A stretch of 64,000 nt of DNA. It comes from Rhynchopus euleeides (lineage: Eukaryota; Euglenozoa; Diplonemea; Diplonemida; Diplonemidae). The position numbers were made by a program, and so were the translations under genes. This document shows, in pieces, positions 51,240 to 61,067 of this stretch. Every line of letters starts with the position of its first letter. Position 1 is the first letter of the stretch. The stretch spans positions 1,674,001 through 1,738,000 of the forward strand of contig OY723298.1 in assembly GCA_963210315.1 (NCBI GenBank). The letters are read 5' to 3'. The notes under the pieces are model-generated. The model did no database searches, was not told the origin of the DNA, and was given only the letters and a program-made list of their open reading frames with translations.

Positions 51240-53199
51240 CCTTGCCAGTGAGTGTGACCAACTTCTGAAGGGCAAAGGGCCCTGCTCCCTGATTTCTGAC
51301 GAGCCCCCATCCCCAACCCCAAGCTTCGACATCCTTGCGTGGGCCAGCCGACTTCGGTGCCATGACGACCCTCTATCTTGAGGGCGCCATCTTTGAGGCG
51401 CCAAAGTGCGCTGCACGTCCCTATAACATACGATAATCCTGACACACAGGAGACAACAGCAACCCACTCACAGGAAACACATTCATCCGATGTTCAAATT
51501 CGCGACCTTGGCGGGATTGCTGGTCCTTGCCGGCACAACACGGGCGGAGGCGAGCGGTTCATGCACTCTGCGCTGTGGCACTGTTGTTCCGGACGGGTGG
51601 AACGGCAAGGGCGAGGGGAGCAACGACTGCAACAACTGCTTCTGCCGCAACGGCGGCCTTGCGTGCACCAAGATGGGCTGCACGACGAAGTCCTGCCCTG
51701 CTGTTCCCAAGAAGTCCTGCACTCTGCGCTGCGGTACCGTCGTCCCCCACGGCTGGAACGGCAAGGGCGAGGGCAGCAACGACTGCAACAGCTGCTTCTG
51801 TGACGACGGCGGTCTTGCCTGCACCAAGATGGGCTGCACGACGAAGTCCTGCCCTGCTGTGCCCAAGAAGTCCTGCACTCTGCGCTGCGGTACCATCGTC
51901 CCCCACGGCTGGAACGGGAAGGGTGAGGGCAGCAACGACTGCAACAACTGCTTCTGTGACGACGGCGGTCTTGCCTGCACCAAGATGGGCTGCACGACGA
52001 AGTCCTGCCCTGCTGTTCCCAAGAAGTCCTGCACTCTGCGTTGCGGTACCATCGTCCCCCACGGCTGGAACGGGAAGGGTGAGGGCAGCAACGACTGCAA
52101 CAACTGCTTCTGTGACGACGGCGGTCTTGCCTGCACCAAGATGGGCTGCACGACGAAGTCCTGCCCTGCTGTTCCCAAGAAGTCCTGCACTCTGCGTTGC
52201 GGTACCATCGTCCCCCACGGCTGGAACGGGAAGGGTGAGGGCAGCAACGACTGCAACAACTGCTTCTGTGACGACGGCGGTCTTGCCTGCACCAAGATGG
52301 GCTGCACGACGAAGTCCTGCCCTGCTGTGCCCAAGAAGTCCTGCACTCTGCGCTGCGGTACCATCGTCCCCCACGGCTGGAACGGGAAGGGTGAGGGCAG
52401 CAACGACTGCAACAACTGCTTCTGTGACGACGGCGGTCTTGCCTGCACCAAGATGGGCTGCACGACGAAGTCCTGCCCTGCTGTTCCCAAGAAGTCCTGC
52501 ACTCTGCGTTGCGGTACCATCGTCCCCCACGGCTGGAACGGGAAGGGTGAGGGCAGCAACGACTGCAACAACTGCTTCTGTGACGACGGCGGTCTTGCCT
52601 GCACCAAGATGGGCTGCACGACGAAGTCCTGCCCTGCTGTGCCCAAGAAGTCCTGCACTCTGCGCTGCGGTACCGTCGTCCCCCACGGCTGGAACGGGAA
52701 GGGTGAGGGCAGCAACGACTGCAACAACTGCTTCTGTGACGACGGCGGTCTTGCCTGCACCAAGATGGGCTGCACGACGAAGTCCTGCCCTGCTGTGCCC
52801 AAGAAGTCCTGCACTCTGCGTTGCGGTACCATCGTCCCCCACGGCTGGAACGGGAAGGGTGAGGGCAGCAACGACTGCAACAGCTGCTTCTGTGACGACG
52901 GCGGCCTTGCCTGCACCAAGATGGGCTGCACGACGAAGTCCTGCCCTGCTGTGCCCAAGAAGTCCTGCACTCTGCGCTGCGGTACCGTCGTCCCCCACGG
53001 CTGGAACGGGAAGGGTGAGGGCAGCAACGACTGCAACAGCTGCTTCTGTGACGACGGCGGCCTTGCCTGCACCAAGATGGGCTGCACGACGAAGTCTTGC
53101 CCTGTCGTCGCCAAGACCTGCACTCTGCAGTGTGGCACCGTGGTTGCTGACGGCTGGACCGGCAAGGGGGAACAGTCGGACCACTGCAATGACTGCAAG
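51240..53199 (+). other. 1960-bp segment present only in the right arm
   Basis: Contains the promoter region and nearly all of the pacifastin-like gene. Its absence from the left arm (junction at 48255/48256) has only very short microhomology (TGCAG versus TGCAAG). Confidence 0.9.
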
Positions 53200-53262
53200 T
53201 GTGCCTCTGGCTCTCTTGCCTGCACCCTGCGTGCCTGCACCCCCCGCGGCTGTTCCCTGTGA
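51490..53262 (+). CDS. secreted protein with 11 tandem pacifastin-like Cys repeats
   Basis: 590 residues: a signal peptide (about 1-19, ending TRAEA), then eleven repeats of 52 residues (156 bp). Each reads CTLRCGT(V/I)VPHGWNGKG, CNxCFC, GGLACTKMGC, TTKSC and a PAVPKKS linker. The CNxCxC...CTxxxC part matches the pacifastin protease-inhibitor signature, with an extra N-terminal CxxxC. Repeats 2-10 are nearly identical; 1 and 11 are diverged, as expected when internal units are homogenised by unequal exchange. It may be a multi-headed serine-protease inhibitor or an adhesive/structural secreted protein; the activity is inferred. It lies downstream of the cysteine protease half-gene. In the other arm this gene is deleted to its last 20 codons. 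Confidence 0.85.
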   Translation: MFKFATLAGLLVLAGTTRAEASGSCTLRCGTVVPDGWNGKGEGSNDCNNCFCRNGGLACTKMGCTTKSCPAVPKKSCTLRCGTVVPHGWNGKGEGSNDCNSCFCDDGGLACTKMGCTTKSCPAVPKKSCTLRCGTIVPHGWNGKGEGSNDCNNCFCDDGGLACTKMGCTTKSCPAVPKKSCTLRCGTIVPHGWNGKGEGSNDCNNCFCDDGGLACTKMGCTTKSCPAVPKKSCTLRCGTIVPHGWNGKGEGSNDCNNCFCDDGGLACTKMGCTTKSCPAVPKKSCTLRCGTIVPHGWNGKGEGSNDCNNCFCDDGGLACTKMGCTTKSCPAVPKKSCTLRCGTIVPHGWNGKGEGSNDCNNCFCDDGGLACTKMGCTTKSCPAVPKKSCTLRCGTVVPHGWNGKGEGSNDCNNCFCDDGGLACTKMGCTTKSCPAVPKKSCTLRCGTIVPHGWNGKGEGSNDCNSCFCDDGGLACTKMGCTTKSCPAVPKKSCTLRCGTVVPHGWNGKGEGSNDCNSCFCDDGGLACTKMGCTTKSCPVVAKTCTLQCGTVVADGWTGKGEQSDHCNDCKCASGSLACTLRACTPRGCSL

Positions 53263-54707
53263 GGTGATCCCTCTTCTCTGTGCCGCCCCTTCTACGTTCA
53301 CCACCCCCTTCCCCTTCGTCTACGTTTTGCCTTCACACCAACATCATGGGTGCTCTATTTGCGCTTGTGCTGTTACGCTATTATCTAACGCGGCCCCCGG
53401 TGGTACTCCCTCGCCTCTGTTGCGGCCACTGTCGCTCTGCTGATGGTTACTTGTTCGCTGCTTCGGTAAGGACAGGTATCGGCAAGCGACTGTGATCCCG
53501 CTTCAACGTGGTGTTAATATCCCGCCGTTGTGCAGCTGTCCCGGCTGCAGCTGCTGGCCAGCTACTCCATGGAGCTCCTTACTCTCCTGTGCTTGTGTCG
53601 TCATCATTTTGTGTAATTGTGTTCCCACTTTTCATTCCCACCTGTCTCCCTCCGTTGTGAGCCGCCGGCTCCCGCACTAATGGAGTTTTTTTTGGGAGAC
53701 CCGCAATGGGGCAAGCCAGCCCTGACCACGCCTGGTGGTGTGGCCACCACATGATTGGCCACGCCCAGCCGAGCGGGGTGAGAGACTGGCTCTGTGCGCT
53801 ACCTACTCTGAGGGGGCAGGTGAAGGCATTCGGGCTCTGATGCTCGCATCCGATTCCACCTTCACCCAGCAACACCATCACTACAGTCCCACTGTCTACC
53901 CCCCACCCAACCCTTCTATTGGCCACCCAGCTGGCCTCTATTTTTTTTGATCATGGGACGGCTGCCTCTGAACTTCATATCAGTTATTCACTCGCTGCCG
54001 TGTGGAAGCGTCAACGCATCAAACGAAGTATCATACAGTAGAGAGAGAGCGGCAGAGTTGAAGTGACACTTTTGACCGCAATTGTCTTTTACATTCCCTC
54101 TACCACGGTGTGGCCACGGTGTGTGCGACTTCTTCAGGTGGTTCTTGTGTCTCGACCCCATCTGATTGTCTTGCTGCACACCAGTTGCGGCAAGAGCCCA
54201 GGGTTCGATCGAGGCATCCCGATCTCGCACATGCCCCCCGCCGCTTCTACTGCTACTTCTCTGTGTTTTCTATCTATACGACGGGTCCAAAATTGTATGG
54301 GTGTGTGTGTCTGCACGAGAGTGCCTTCTCGAGGGCACAAACTCACAATGCGATGCAAGGACCCGCCGTCGACGCAACCTCACACCCCACCCTGCCTGGC
54401 ATCGCATTGCCGTTCAAGGGGTATGAGATGGCCGAATCCTCAGTCTTCGAGACGTGCCCCCACCCCCACCCGCTCCTGTCCAGCCCATCCCCACTCCAAT
54501 TATCTGAAGGCCACCTGTCACGTCTCATGCCCGCAAATCCTGTGTTCTTTTTTTGGAAGAACAGCTTTTCGCACTAGAAAGACTCGTAGCAGCAAGCGTT
54601 CGGGATCCTGCACACATGCACCAGCAGGCACCATTCGTACAAACAGAGAACGCAACACCAAGTCTTTTTTGCTGCAACAATGGCTCCTGCCAGTGTCCAA
54701 AACTCAC

Positions 54708-55148
54708 GAGACAACGCTTTTTTGGGCAACAGCCACAACCTCACAACCTCACATCAGGCTGCACCGAACGCCTCCACACACACACACCCCACCCCATCAC
54801 CACACCACCCCCCTGCAGCCTTGCCTGAGTTACACAAGGGGATCACTCTACGGCGTGATCACACCTCACCCCTGCCCCCTCCCTCCCCCTCCGAGGCCAG
54901 CTGTACGTGGCCGAATAATGCCGCAAAGCTGCACTGCCGGCACATAGTCACACAGAGGTGCCCCTGCTCACCCCACCAACACACTCCACACACATATAGC
55001 AACCACCCCAGCGCGACGCCCCCCCCTCCAGCCCTCTCCTCCGCTGTTTACAGCGCTGCGCTATAGACGGCAGAAGCCTCCAGAGAGACGCAAGGGAAAG
55101 GGCCTTTCAACCAGCCCCCCACCCCCCACACAGGGGGGGGGGGGGGCA
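54708..55148. other. spacer with C/A-rich leader
   Basis: C- and A-rich sequence with a CTCACCCC-type low complexity and a G run directly before the ATG at 55149. No gene seen. Confidence 0.35.
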
Positions 55149-56915
55149 ATGGCGGCAGCGCCCCATGCCTGTCCTGGGGTGGGGGAGAGCCGCGCGGTGG
55201 AGAAGCTGCTGGCGCACATCGAGCGCCTTAACGACGACTACAGGTTCAACCTGAGGCTGCTGGAGGAGCGTGACAGGGAGCTGGAGGGGATGGAGAGACA
55301 GCTGCAGGCGGGGCGGGGCGGGGGGGTGGCGCGGGGCGTTGGCCCCGCCGCTGTGCCCAAGCCGATGCCTTCTCCGCCGCCGCCGCCTCCTCACCAGGCG
55401 CCTCCAGCAGCGCAGCACATCCACCCTGTTACACGGAATGCAGTTGTGTCGGACGAGACAGCCTCGCTTCTATCCTTCCTGCGGAGGACGGAGGAAGATG
55501 GCGCGGTGTGTGAAGCCATCACGGAGCTCATCCGCGTCGCGCTGGAGCTGATGCGCCCTGCGGCGGGTGGCAGTGCCGCAGCCAGCCCCACCCCACCCCC
55601 GTCCGCCCCCACGGGCGGGGGTGGTGGTGGTGGTGGGGCGGTGCCCCCGGGGGACGACAGCCGCATGTCGGTGCGCATCCTGCGGTATATCGTGGAGAAG
55701 GAGGCGCAGCGCGCGTCGCAGCTCGGGTTTGCCAGCCCCTTCACCCTGCATGCGCAGGGGGTGCTGCAGAGGCTGGCCTGCGCTGGCGGCGGCGGCGCAG
55801 CCGCCGCCGCCACCCCCCCGGGGGGCCAGCAGCAGGTTGGCGCAGCCGCAGCCCGCAGCCGCAGTGCCTCCGGGGGGAGGAGGCGGCAAGGCGGTGGTGG
55901 CGGTGGCAGTGGTGGTGCCCGGGAGGCGTCGCCGCCCCCGAGCCCCGCAGAGTGCCTGCAGGCTGCTGTGCGGCTGGAGCGGGACCCCCAGAAGCGTGTC
56001 CTGCTGGGGAGGCTGGTGGGGACGCTCTACGGCACGCCGGCGGGGCGGGGGGAGCGAGGGGGGGGCTCGGAGGCGAGCAGCAGCAGCAGCAGCGGCAGCG
56101 AGGGGGAGGGAGAGGGGCGGCGGAGGCGGCGGCGGCGGCGGGGGAGGCGGCCGTGTGGCGGCGGGGCGACCTGCAGCCCGCCCCCCCCTCTCCCCACCGC
56201 GGCGCTGCGTGACATCGTCTACCGGAAGCACAGCCTCGGGGTGCGGGCAGGGGGTGCCCAGGAGGAGGGGGGTGGAGGAGAAGGGGGTGGTGGTGGTGGT
56301 GGTGGTGACATCCTGTGTATATCTGCTTCGGATTTTCTCGCTGTGAAGAAGAAGTTGCGGTCGTATAAAGCGAGGGTGCGTGAGGCGGAGGTGCAGGGGA
56401 GGAAGGTGCAGCTGGAGAATACGGTGCTGAAGGCGCAGGTGTCGCGGCTGTGCTCCGAGCTTGCGGGGGTGAAGCGGGACAAGGATGTCCTGCTCGGCAT
56501 TTCGAACCGCGCGTCGGCAGGCAGGGGCGCCGCAGAGGCGGCAGGCGGGCAGGACCAGCAGCAGCAGCAGGCGGTGCCGCTGCCTGCGGAGGGGGCGCAG
56601 CCCGGCAGGGGTGGGGGTGGGCACCCAGACCTGCAAGGGCTGCGGGTGACAGCCACGGGGATCGCGCCGCGCGCCGTGCAGCGGCGTTCGCCGCTGCGCC
56701 GCGCGCAGAGCCCGCCGCAGGCGACACATCGTGCCACCCGGCGCTCCGTGTCGGGTGCCTCTCGGAAGAAGGACCGCAAGGGTGGCGGTGGGGGCGGGGG
56801 TGGCGCAGGTGGTGGTGGCTCAGCTCACGCTCACCCGCGCCCCGTCGTGGTGGACGACGGGCCGCTCCGTCGAATAGGGTCGAAGGTCATCCGGAACTAC
56901 AGCATCGTGGAGTAA
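55149..56915 (+). CDS. coiled-coil protein with Gly/Ala/Pro low-complexity linkers
   Basis: 588 residues. A predicted coiled coil at about 14-55 (VEKLLAHIERLNDDYRFNLRLLEERDRELEGMERQL) and a second at about 395-455 (DFLAVKKKLRSYKARVREAEVQGRKVQLENTVLKAQVSRLCSELAGVKRDK) are separated by long Gly/Ala/Pro/Arg-rich tracts. A helical segment at 100-145 (VSDETASLLSFLRRTEEDGAV) may be structured. The architecture resembles centriolar or basal-body coiled-coil proteins, but I cannot name an orthologue. ATG 55149 is the first ATG of the frame. Third-position GC is very high. It ends in TAA. Confidence 0.75.
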   Translation: MAAAPHACPGVGESRAVEKLLAHIERLNDDYRFNLRLLEERDRELEGMERQLQAGRGGGVARGVGPAAVPKPMPSPPPPPPHQAPPAAQHIHPVTRNAVVSDETASLLSFLRRTEEDGAVCEAITELIRVALELMRPAAGGSAAASPTPPPSAPTGGGGGGGGAVPPGDDSRMSVRILRYIVEKEAQRASQLGFASPFTLHAQGVLQRLACAGGGGAAAAATPPGGQQQVGAAAARSRSASGGRRRQGGGGGGSGGAREASPPPSPAECLQAAVRLERDPQKRVLLGRLVGTLYGTPAGRGERGGGSEASSSSSSGSEGEGEGRRRRRRRRGRRPCGGGATCSPPPPLPTAALRDIVYRKHSLGVRAGGAQEEGGGGEGGGGGGGGDILCISASDFLAVKKKLRSYKARVREAEVQGRKVQLENTVLKAQVSRLCSELAGVKRDKDVLLGISNRASAGRGAAEAAGGQDQQQQQAVPLPAEGAQPGRGGGGHPDLQGLRVTATGIAPRAVQRRSPLRRAQSPPQATHRATRRSVSGASRKKDRKGGGGGGGGAGGGGSAHAHPRPVVVDDGPLRRIGSKVIRNYSIVE

Positions 56916-57330
56916 GGGTGGGCATGTTTATGTGTGGCAGTGGTGATTGCATCAAGGGCAGGTGCTCTTGATGCGAGACACATGTGGCTCGGCACCAGTT
57001 CAAAGAATATTCGCGTGTGGGTACACCGTGTGGTATGCCATGAGCAGGCCTGGTCTGGGTAGATTTTCCAGAAATACGCAATAACGCCGTGGTGATGGGT
57101 ACCTTAGAAAGCACTCCAGAAGTGCTGTGTGGGCCCACGCATTTTGTAACCCTCTCGGGGCTGTGTAACCTTCAGTAGATGCTGGGGCGAGTGGCGTTAG
57201 GCCCCTTAGAGTTTGGACAGGGGAATATATCAACCCACCCGCCCACCCACCTCACCCCCATTTGCTGATCCGTCCACCCAGGTGCCCTGGTGGCGCACTG
57301 CCGCCACGCCAGGACGATGCCGATCCCACA
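56916..57330. other. intergenic, no gene seen
   Basis: 3' region of the coiled-coil gene. No repeats or reading frames of note until the structured module at 57331. Confidence 0.35.
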
Positions 57331-57386
57331 CCGAAGTCAAGAAGAGACGGCTGCGTCCCATGCACCGATCCCTTCCCCAGCTTCGG
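57331..57386 (+). ncRNA. 56-nt structured module, copy A (variant 1), possible AGA-box snoRNA-like RNA
   Basis: Outer stem CCGAAG/CTTCGG, internal unpaired strands (TCAAGAAGAGA; CCCTTCCCCAG), inner stem CGG-TGC with GCA-CCG, and AGA one base after the outer stem. The same length and fold recur four times at 62976-63419. Single-hairpin H/ACA-like RNAs with an AGA box are known in Euglenozoa; the assignment is a hypothesis. It lies about 240 bp upstream of the first BBE-like oxidase gene. Confidence 0.35.
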
Positions 57387-57628
57387 CAGATCTGGCCACC
57401 ACCTCCCAGGCCCAAGGAAGTGGTGGCGGGCCCTCCACACTCGGGGTGCCACCACTGCCACAACAGACCGCCAGCTTTCTCCTGCGGACCTGCCTCCTGC
57501 ACTTCAGCAGGGCTCTGTGCGAATGGAAGGGCACGCGTAGCACAGACCACACACCATCCACGCACACCACCCGCAGTTGCACTTTATTTCACTACCAACA
57601 CACGTTGTCCTTCGAGGGCACAATCGCG

Positions 57629-59338
57629 ATGATGCGTCACATCGTGGCGACAGCGTTGCTTGCAGGGACGTGCCAAGCCATCGGAAACCTGAACCTTTTC
57701 AACCCACACGCGCAGACGTCGTTTGAGCCGTCTCCCGAGGCGCACTGCCTGTTGGCACGTATGCTGAACGGGACGGTGCTGATGGCGGACGCAAAGTGCT
57801 GCGACGGGCAGGTGATCGGTGTGGACGAGCCGTGTGCCGCAGAGCCGCAGCACGAGGAGCTGACGTACGACGGGCTGCGCACAGGGATGATGGGGTACTG
57901 CGAGGCGCTGATGCCCCGTGCCGTGCTGCTTGCACGCAACACGCGCGATGTTCAGATCGGTCTCCTGTTTGTGCGGGCACTGAAGGCGAAGTATGTGGTG
58001 CGCAGTGGGGGCCACTCGCAGCGCTGCCTCAGCTCGTGCGACGACTGTCTGGTGCTGGACCTGCAGCAGATGAAGGGGTTCACGCGCACGGTGTCCGGGA
58101 GCGGGTCCGGGAATGCGTACTTCGAGGTGGAGCCCGGCAACACGCTGCAGGATGTCTTCTTCAAGTACCTCGAGTACCCCGAGTTCTTCCCGCACGGGCA
58201 GGAGCCGACGGTGGCGATGGGTGGGCACGTGACTGGGGGTGGTGCCGGGCAGGCGACGCGGCTGTACGGGGTGTCGGCAGACTTCATCGTCGGGGTGGAG
58301 GTGGTGCTGGCCTCCGGTCGTGTTGTCACTGTGTACGACACCGACTATGAGCAGGACGCCACAGGGAAGAAGCGTCTGCTGAACAGGTTCCGCCAGGACC
58401 TGCTGTGGGCCATTCGCGGGAACGGGCACGGGCAGTTCGGGATTGTGACGAAGTTTGTGTTCCGCACGCTGCCCCGCCCCAAGTTCCGTGTGATCGGGGT
58501 GATCCAGTACGCCATCACGTCGGCAGCGGACGTGCGTGCCTTCTGGGGCACAGCGTGTGCGGCCCACACGGGTGGGGTGGAGGACAGCCCGCGGCTGACA
58601 GCGTGGCCCCTGCTGGTGCCGGACTCTGCGACGGGTGCCCCGCAGCTGCAGTTCCTGCTGTTCTACACACCGGCGGCGTCGGACGACGCGGCTCTGGCCA
58701 TGGCGGAGGCGATGCCCGTGATCAACGCGTACCTGGCCAAGGTGCCTTCGACGCTGCAGCAGACGTCGTCGTCGATCAACCCTGTGCCGGACGCGCACAT
58801 CTTCGGGCCGCTGATGTACATCACCCCTGGTGAGGTGAAGACGACGCTGTACGAGTGTGCGTCGCGGTACATCGTGTCGCGCGAGGACGTGTGCTCGAAC
58901 GAGGAGTACCTGACGCACTTCAGTGAGACCCTGTTCCAGGAGATGCAGCCGCAGAACTGGATCCCGCTCGGCCACACGCTCTTCGCCTACTTCGAGCCGT
59001 GGGGGCTGGAGCTGACGGCGCAGGACCCGGAGTCCAAGAAGACCTCCTTCTCGGGGCGCAGCGTGTGGGGGACAATGCAGTACTGCCGCCAGCCGCTGGC
59101 ACCGGGACTGCCGTCTGCCGCCATGGTGCCACAGCTGCAGAACGCCAACGCGACGCTGCTGGGGCCCGTGGCTGGCGGGTGGTACTTGAACTACCAGGAC
59201 GAGTACGTCACCACACGTGCACACCTGTACCCCAACGAGACGGTGTACGCCAAGCTGCGCCACGTGAAGCGCCGTTACGACAGGTCCAACTTCTTCAGTC
59301 ACCCCCTGAGCGTCGAACCTGCGCAGTGGTGGTGGTAG
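57629..59338 (+). CDS. secreted FAD-linked (berberine-bridge-like) oxidase
   Basis: 569 residues from ATG 57629. Signal peptide MMRHIVATALLAGTCQA. The FAD-binding PCMH-type domain holds VVRSGGHS, where the His is the usual site of covalent FAD linkage, and GGHVTGGGAGQATRLYGVSADFIVGVEVVLASG. The second, cysteinyl FAD link of bicovalent members is not present: the position reads VAMGGH. The C-terminal BBE motif is WYLNYQDEYV followed by YAKLRHVKRRYDRSNFF. Members oxidise sugars, alkaloids or other secreted substrates with O2; the substrate here is unknown. The N-terminal Cys pairs suggest an extracellular, disulfide-bonded protein. A tandem paralogue starts at 63705. Confidence 0.88.
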   Translation: MMRHIVATALLAGTCQAIGNLNLFNPHAQTSFEPSPEAHCLLARMLNGTVLMADAKCCDGQVIGVDEPCAAEPQHEELTYDGLRTGMMGYCEALMPRAVLLARNTRDVQIGLLFVRALKAKYVVRSGGHSQRCLSSCDDCLVLDLQQMKGFTRTVSGSGSGNAYFEVEPGNTLQDVFFKYLEYPEFFPHGQEPTVAMGGHVTGGGAGQATRLYGVSADFIVGVEVVLASGRVVTVYDTDYEQDATGKKRLLNRFRQDLLWAIRGNGHGQFGIVTKFVFRTLPRPKFRVIGVIQYAITSAADVRAFWGTACAAHTGGVEDSPRLTAWPLLVPDSATGAPQLQFLLFYTPAASDDAALAMAEAMPVINAYLAKVPSTLQQTSSSINPVPDAHIFGPLMYITPGEVKTTLYECASRYIVSREDVCSNEEYLTHFSETLFQEMQPQNWIPLGHTLFAYFEPWGLELTAQDPESKKTSFSGRSVWGTMQYCRQPLAPGLPSAAMVPQLQNANATLLGPVAGGWYLNYQDEYVTTRAHLYPNETVYAKLRHVKRRYDRSNFFSHPLSVEPAQWWW

Positions 59339-59836
59339 AGGGATCCACATTTCTTCATGCTGAATTGTGACTGCGATCTTCTGATTTTCCAACCTCACTA
59401 GACCATGTATGTGGTCCGCTGTGGTTGCGTTTCTTTCATCTGCTCTTTGTGTCCACATCACCGTCTCTCCCTTTTCCACCCCTTTTTCCAACATGCTCTG
59501 CGACTCGTTCCCAAACCAGTGCTTGCACGACTCATGCAAGCATCGGAACCATCCAAATAATTCACTAAACACGGAGTGTTTAGTGTTTTCAAAGGCCGGG
59601 GTCCCTCCCTCCCTCCCCCCCTCCCTCCCTCCCTCCCTCCCTCACCCCCCCCCCCCCCCAGGGGGGTTAATACCTGAAATTTCGTGACACCGCACGAACC
59701 GATGGATTCGATATCTGTGCCGAAAAAATAGAGGCACTATCCCTGACCCGACCCCGGAAAGAAGCACACGAGTGAGCCAACGCTACAACGACGCAGCGCA
59801 CAACGTGGGGGGACGGGAACGAAGTTAAAAAAAAAT
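59339..59836. other. intergenic with CT-rich tract
   Basis: 3' region of the oxidase gene, then (CCCT)n repeats at about 59610-59645 followed by a C run. A 15-bp near-palindrome AACACGGAGTGTTTAGTGTT lies at about 59569-59588. No gene. Confidence 0.35.
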
Positions 59837-60146
59837 GGTCACCTGGTGCCCCTGATTTACCCCTTTTTCACTACGCACAAACTACGCAATCTGGGGGGGG
59901 GGGTCTCGCTTTTTGGTCCCCCCCCAGTTTTTTTTGGTCCCCCTTTCTGTGTGGCTACTGAGACAGGACTGGAGGCACTGCGCTGACCGAGCAAAAAATT
60001 ATTGCCAGAACTCACTATACACCGTACGAAAGAACGCACGACATGTGGGGCGGGACTCCAGAAACACCTGGGCAAGGTTGCCCCATGCCCAGAAACACCT
60101 GAGAAGGAAGTGAGTTCCAGGAGCCGCGTAGAACACCCTCGAGATT

Positions 60147-60464
60147 GTGAATGATGATACGATCACAGCCTTCAGGGCGCTGCGAGGTGCCACCCTGAAG
60201 GTGGCCCTTGACATCAAGGAGAGCGTCGGCCGAGGGGTCGACGAAAAGCTGAAGAAGGCGCTACTGGCACTGGATCCCGCGGGGTATACGGAGGTCACCG
60301 CCACACAGGCAACCTCCGCTGACAACGTCCAGGAGACGTTATCCGAGGGGATCACAACGGCACTAGAGATCTGTGTCACGGGATCCAGGCGCCCACTCTC
60401 CCTCGACGGTCTGGGGATTGTTGTTGGGTATGGTGTCGTTTCCTGCAGCTGCAAAAAAGCGTAG
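60147..60464 (+). CDS. hypothetical small protein in the candidate element
   Basis: 105 residues, with a protein-like composition (MNDDTITAFRALRG, VALDIKESVGRGVDEKLKKALLAL) and possible helices; no recognised domain. It could be a Gag-like or accessory remnant. The start is the first ATG of the frame. The frame ends in TAG. Confidence 0.4.
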   Translation: MNDDTITAFRALRGATLKVALDIKESVGRGVDEKLKKALLALDPAGYTEVTATQATSADNVQETLSEGITTALEICVTGSRRPLSLDGLGIVVGYGVVSCSCKKA

Positions 60465-60486
60465 CAACTGTGCTTCCTTCTTCCTT

Positions 60487-60584
60487 AATGATGCGTTGAC
60501 GCTTCCACCCGGAGGAGCTGAAGCAGGCACCGCTTAATGATGCGTTGATGCTTCCACCCGACGAGCTGAAGCAGGCACCGCGCC
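60487..60584 (+). repeat. tandem duplication, two units of about 50 bp
   Basis: TTAATGATGCGTTGACGCTT and TTAATGATGCGTTGATGCTT begin two adjacent near-identical units that end GAGCTGAAGCAGGCACCGC. The first unit contains an in-frame stop relative to the next small ORF. Confidence 0.8.
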
Positions 60585-60760
60585 AAAGGGCACCCCCAAA
60601 GAGACCTGCAAAGACTGCGTCGAAACCCGCACCGAAGGCTGCCAGCGCTGCAGCACCTGAAGAACCTGCAGCACCTGCAGCACCTGCAGCACCTGAAGCG
60701 CCTGCACCCTCACTGACCCCGGAACAGCAAGAACTCCTTGAGTTTGGGGTCCCGGCATAG
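60545..60760 (+). CDS. hypothetical Ala/Pro/Lys-rich small protein
   Basis: Up to 71 residues with APxx repeats (AAPAAPAAPEAPAPS) and a C-terminal LTPEQQELLEFGV helix-like end. The open frame extends slightly upstream into the tandem duplication. Low complexity; coding status uncertain. Confidence 0.3.
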   Translation: MMLPPDELKQAPRQRAPPKRPAKTASKPAPKAASAAAPEEPAAPAAPAAPEAPAPSLTPEQQELLEFGVPA

Positions 60761-61067
60761 AGACAGAGAATGGCTGAGTAAATCAAAAAATGAGACCCCC
60801 CCCCCTTTTCACTACGCACAAACTACGCAATATGGGGTCGTCAGGGGCACCAAGTCACCGTGAATTTTTTGGGGGGTGTACGTATTCACAGTGATATGGG
60901 GCGTAGCTTGCAAACTTCGGTTTAATTATTTCCCGGCCGAACCCAATTTCGATTTTTTGGCTGAAAAATGGGTGAATGCGGCTGGAGCCGGCCGGACCGG
61001 TCACCCGGAAATTCCCCCATTTTTGCCCTTCAGAGGTGGTTTTTTCACACCAATAATCCGGCTTCTG

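Larger units (their letters stand above)
50071..54707 (+). repeat. right arm of the large inverted duplication
   Basis: 4637 bp. It carries the protease 3' half, the intact pacifastin-like gene and downstream spacer, matching 46748-49424 in reverse. The region 50091-50405 next to the protease half is not protease-like and seems to be the right part of the DNA that first interrupted the gene. Confidence 0.93.
59837..60861. mobile_element. candidate 1.0-kb element with GGTCACCTGGTGCCCCTGA inverted ends
   Basis: GGTCACCTGGTGCCCCTGA (59837-59855) and a 17/19 complementary match TCAGGGGCACCAAGTCACC (about 60841-60860) bound a segment that also has a direct repeat, TTTTCACTACGCACAAACTACGCAAT-type, just inside both ends (59868-59893 and 60808-60833). 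Two short plus-strand frames lie within. No target duplication was identified, so mobility is inferred. Confidence 0.45.

Noticed and set aside
46748..54707. LTR retrotransposon or solo-LTR pair
   Set aside because: The repeats are inverted, not direct, and contain host genes; there is no primer-binding site, gag or pol.
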